In this document: piece by piece, positions 61,466 through 64,000 of the stretch
Numbering within the stretch: the stretch's first letter is position 1
Layout of the letters: each line of letters starts with the position of its first letter
Assembly: GCA_002839605.1 (NCBI GenBank)
Contig: PGYK01000010.1
Location: forward strand, 62,001 to 126,000
Origin: Methanomicrobiales archaeon HGW-Methanomicrobiales-3
GTDB taxonomy: Archaea; Halobacteriota; Methanomicrobia; Methanomicrobiales; Methanospirillaceae
DNA length: 64,000 nt
Direction: 5' to 3'
Program-made: the position numbers and the translations under genes
Notes under the pieces: model-generated
The model's database searches: none
The model's input: only the letters and a program-made list of their open reading frames with translations
What the model was told of the DNA's origin: nothing

Positions 61466-62362
61466 TCAGTTAGTTCCGTCGTTCCGGATAATGATCCGGT
61501 CTGCCGATTTGCCAAAGAAGTGATAGCCCGATCCCCCCTCACTCAGGATGTCCAAAAGTTCATCCGGACGATAGACAAGATCACCCCCAAGAACAGAAAC
61601 GCCTCTTCGGAAGAATGCGCCCGGCAGCATGCTTGCGGTTGGCCCGACCACGACAACCTGTGCCCCGCGCTTCACCGCAGCAAGGATCGGCTCCAGTGAA
61701 TGGAACAGGATCGAGGTCCCGGTGACGACCAGCAGGTCGGCGTTTGCCACAACCTCTGCCGTACGCTCGACCGGCACCCAGAACGGCAGCTCGTCCTGCT
61801 TAAGGGTCCGGGGGTCCATCTCGATGACGGCATACGGTTTCCCGCGCTCCTTGAGCCGTTTCAGGATGGGCACCAGCGCCCCGACAACAACAACCTCGGC
61901 TTCGTCCGGGATCTCAACCGTATCGAGCGCATCGGACCCGCGTTCAATGGAATAATCCCGCGGCGGATCCTGATCCCAGCAGGACGCGGAGAGGGCATTG
62001 ACGACCGCGATGCCAATCGCCCGCTTGATCGGGCTTTTGTCAAAGACCGTCTCCAGGAAATCATCAACCGGTCTTCCCCGGAACTTTCCGGTCCACGGAG
62101 AAGCCCGCAGGGAGCTCGGGCAGCAGACCGCTTCCGGTATCTCTTTTATCGGCGTAAAGCAGAGCCCCCCGTGCCCGTTGCTCAGTTTGACCCCGCAAAA
62201 AAAGATCCCGATGACGACCCGCTCAACCGAAAGTGCGGCAAGCTCGTCCCCGAACCGGGACCGTATCTCCGCAATCGTCTCCCGGAGAATGGCCCCGTTT
62301 TCAAATGACGGGCTTTGATCGGGAAGACCGCCAGCCGTGCCGGAAGCCGCCTTCACCGGCAC
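61466..62362 (-). CDS. DUF364/DUF4213 'heavy-metal chelation' protein
   Basis: This 298-residue cytoplasmic protein has an N-terminal DUF4213 part (VVIGIFFCGVKLSNGHGGLC, then CFTPIKEIPEAVCCPSSL with three Cys) and a C-terminal Rossmann-like DUF364 part (VVVVGALVPILKRLKERGKP, DLLVVTGTSILFHSLEPIL, VVVVGPTASMLPGAFFRRGV). The family is predicted to chelate heavy metals and lies beside metal-transport genes in many anaerobes, but no activity has been shown. It begins with GTG, overlapping the upstream methyltransferase gene by 10 bases, and GGGTGTGA within that gene is its ribosome binding site. Confidence 0.85.
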   Translation of the reverse strand: MPVKAASGTAGGLPDQSPSFENGAILRETIAEIRSRFGDELAALSVERVVIGIFFCGVKLSNGHGGLCFTPIKEIPEAVCCPSSLRASPWTGKFRGRPVDDFLETVFDKSPIKRAIGIAVVNALSASCWDQDPPRDYSIERGSDALDTVEIPDEAEVVVVGALVPILKRLKERGKPYAVIEMDPRTLKQDELPFWVPVERTAEVVANADLLVVTGTSILFHSLEPILAAVKRGAQVVVVGPTASMLPGAFFRRGVSVLGGDLVYRPDELLDILSEGGSGYHFFGKSADRIIIRNDGTN

Positions 62363-63444
62363 GATTCACACCCGCACGATCCGTTATACTCAGGGACCGG
62401 GCCTTTGTGTTCCGGTACTTTCTCTGCAACATGGATATGGGACTCCCCGAAATTACTCCGGACGGTTGTTTTCTTTGTCACGACAAGCCCTTTCGAGAAC
62501 ATGCCGCTGGCAAAATCTTCCGGGTGGCAGAGCGGGTGCCCGTAGCTGTGGATCGAGCGGTCAAGCTCGCAGATTCCCGCCGATCCTTCGCCACAGACCG
62601 GGCCGCAGAACCAGTGGTTGGAGACAAAGAGCCCTTTTGGCCTCAGGCCCGCGGCAACCTTGCCGAAGATTGCGGGAAGATCCGCACGGAACTTGTAGAG
62701 CAGGTGGGAGATCATCACGATATCGTACCCGCTGCCGGGGTCGTCAGTGACGATGTCCCCGCCCCTGACCGTGATCCGGTCCTCCATGCCATAGGCGCGG
62801 ATAAATTCCTCAGTGATTCCGGTAACGTGAGGTTTGTCGAAGACGACTGCATGGAGCTTTGGATTCTTCTGGCAGGCGGCGATGGCATAGAGCCCGTGGC
62901 CTCCCCCGATATCAAGGAGCTTCGTCGCCGAATCAAACCCGTCCCATGCAGTAAGGATCGTTGTCACGTCCTGCACTTCCCCGCGGATTGTCCGCTCGGC
63001 AAGGGCCCGGAGGAACTGCGGGCCGGGGCCGGCGGAGAAACCGGTGTTTTTCGGGGAGGACAGGGCGAGGGTGTCCGAAAGATTGCTCCACGGGCCCTGA
63101 TCGTCCGATGCATTCAGGATCCAGTCCCCCTGGTATGCTGCGCTTCGTTTCACGAGAAGGCGGCCTGCTGTTGTGGTGTTAGCAAACCGGTCGTCCTTTT
63201 GCACGAGAAGGCCAAGTTCGACCAGGGTCTGGAAGAGGCTCCGGGTGAACATACCATTGATGGATAATGCACTCCCAATCTCCTCCCGGGTCGCCAGGCC
63301 GTGCTCGTCCAGCCAGTCAAAAAGGCCGAGCGAGAGTGCTGCATGGAGCACCTGGTAGGTTTTGTAGCCGCCAACAATACGGTCGATGGCGGAGATCTCC
63401 TCCCCCACCGCAATGTCACTGATTTCTGGTATCATGATACTCAT
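62353..63444 (-). CDS. O-methyltransferase-like protein with Cys-rich tail
   Basis: This 363-residue protein has a winged-helix dimerisation domain (TYQVLHAALSLGLFDWLDEH) and a class I methyltransferase domain with motif I KLLDIGGGHGLYAIAACQKN. These are typical of plant- and bacterial-type small-molecule O-methyltransferases. The extreme C-terminus, NGSCGCESCR, has three cysteines, which is unusual and could bind metal or a thiol ligand. Given the flanking binding proteins and the DUF364 protein, it may methylate a metallophore or cofactor precursor, by inference. The start ATG has GGGAG upstream. Confidence 0.78.
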   Translation of the reverse strand: MSIMIPEISDIAVGEEISAIDRIVGGYKTYQVLHAALSLGLFDWLDEHGLATREEIGSALSINGMFTRSLFQTLVELGLLVQKDDRFANTTTAGRLLVKRSAAYQGDWILNASDDQGPWSNLSDTLALSSPKNTGFSAGPGPQFLRALAERTIRGEVQDVTTILTAWDGFDSATKLLDIGGGHGLYAIAACQKNPKLHAVVFDKPHVTGITEEFIRAYGMEDRITVRGGDIVTDDPGSGYDIVMISHLLYKFRADLPAIFGKVAAGLRPKGLFVSNHWFCGPVCGEGSAGICELDRSIHSYGHPLCHPEDFASGMFSKGLVVTKKTTVRSNFGESHIHVAEKVPEHKGPVPEYNGSCGCESCR

Positions 63445-63459
63445 ACTCCAATACTCCCG

Positions 63460-64000
63460 TCATCCCTGGGGCGGGGTGTTAAGAAATGCGTCATACTCCG
63501 TATCGGTCAGCGCGTAGTGGTAGAAGGTCCGGTAGAATTCCTGCGTCTCGGCTCTCATGTCGATGTCTGAAAATTGTTCCGGGTACAGGGTCTTGGCGAG
63601 CCACAGGATGCCCAGCGGGGCTTCGGGCGAGGGACGGTCCCACCAGAACGATCCGATCGGGCAGGGATAGAGCTGGTTATTCTTTACTGCGGCGATGCTG
63701 CCCAGCTGGGCATTGGTCCTGACATCCCCGACCGGGATGAATGTCCCCTCGTTGCTGCTGATGATGATTACATCGGGATCCCACTTCACCACCTGCTCTA
63801 ACGAGGTGTCGCGATTCATCCCGAGATCCTCTGCAACGTTGATTCCCCCGGCTGCGGTGATATATTCCTGTCCCCACCACGCACCACCGTTGGTGTGCGT
63901 TGTCTTCCCGAGCATGTAGTAGACTCGTTTTCTCTCACTTGGGGTAATCTGGGAAACACGATCCTGGACAAGCGAGAGTTTTGCATCCCAGTACACGAGC
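63460..64000 (-). CDS. ABC transporter substrate-binding protein, C-terminal part
   Basis: This is the C-terminal 180 residues of a third COG0614-type binding protein; the reading frame stays open to the right edge of the window, so its start lies outside. It includes YYMLGKTTHTNGGAWWGQEY, VKWDPDVIIISSNEGTFIPV, AAVKNNQLYPCPIGSFWWDR and LYPEQFSDIDMRAETQEFYR. It matches the corresponding second lobe of the proteins at 59083 and 60357. It lies 15 bases upstream of the O-methyltransferase start, so the cluster is probably one operon. Confidence 0.85.
   Translation of the reverse strand, partial: LVYWDAKLSLVQDRVSQITPSERKRVYYMLGKTTHTNGGAWWGQEYITAAGGINVAEDLGMNRDTSLEQVVKWDPDVIIISSNEGTFIPVGDVRTNAQLGSIAAVKNNQLYPCPIGSFWWDRPSPEAPLGILWLAKTLYPEQFSDIDMRAETQEFYRTFYHYALTDTEYDAFLNTPPQG

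Overview
The window comes from a hydrogenotrophic, formate-using methanogenic archaeon, most likely of the order Methanomicrobiales and Methanoregula-like. The evidence is a formylmethanofuran dehydrogenase operon, an F420-type formate dehydrogenase (fdhAB), the YcaO/TfuA pair known to thioamidate methyl-coenzyme M reductase, archaeal split-type GMP synthetase, many PAS histidine kinases with RHDI(N/R)NQL-type H boxes, and archaeal TATA-like boxes about 30 bases upstream of start codons. The genus is an inference; no rRNA gene or CRISPR array is present.

Layout. (1) 1-13.1 kb is a signalling region. It holds a truncated kinase tail, a HicBA toxin-antitoxin pair, three large membrane PAS histidine kinases on the minus strand, a kinase-less PAS sensor paired with a KaiC-like protein lacking a Walker A motif, and a receiver-PAS-kinase hybrid. 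(2) 13.5-19 kb has lipoproteins, a DUF3147 membrane protein, ycaO-tfuA, a membrane-anchored AlbA_2 (Schlafen-like) protein and several GC-rich hairpin repeats. (3) 19-25 kb is a minus-strand biosynthetic block: pyrG-guaAB and argD-hisC-adenylate kinase-like-CDP-alcohol phosphatidyltransferase. (4) 25-35 kb has a TPR membrane protein, a long repeat-rich gap, a hotdog thioesterase, and an operon of glycosyltransferase, TPR/winged-helix protein and BREX-type ATPase, followed by exported proteins and hisD. (5) 35-39.4 kb has two tandem membrane proteins of one architecture and a small siroheme sulfite-reductase-like protein. (6) 39.7-47.8 kb is the formylmethanofuran dehydrogenase operon followed by molybdopterin genes (moeA, moeA-PBP fusion, a small CQLGCF protein). 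A TusA-like/DsrE-like pair is divergent from them. (7) 49.5-52.6 kb is a gene-poor, repeat-rich stretch with a decayed membrane-protein gene, nested inverted repeats, a lipoprotein and two tiny paralogous Cys-rich proteins. (8) 52.7-56.1 kb is fdhAB. (9) 56.3-64 kb has a TrmO homologue, a YdjM-family membrane protein and a minus-strand cluster of three COG0614-type binding proteins, three methyltransferase genes (one decayed) and a DUF364 'heavy-metal chelation' protein.

How the genes fit together. Formate dehydrogenase supplies reduced F420 and low-potential electrons. The tungsten/molybdenum formylmethanofuran dehydrogenase uses low-potential electrons for the first CO2 reduction. Both need a sulfurated bis-molybdopterin cofactor, which the two MoeA proteins and perhaps the neighbouring sulfur-relay pair could serve. 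YcaO/TfuA modifies McrA at the last step of the pathway. The end-of-window cluster looks like metal or metal-complex acquisition.

The least explained parts are non-coding. One is a family of five two-part GC hairpins. Another is a roughly 500-bp complex repeat lying just downstream of two unrelated genes. A third is a nested inverted repeat at 50.16-50.28 kb. Among genes, the TPR/winged-helix plus BREX-type ATPase operon and the binding-protein/methyltransferase/DUF364 cluster are the best candidates for undescribed systems.
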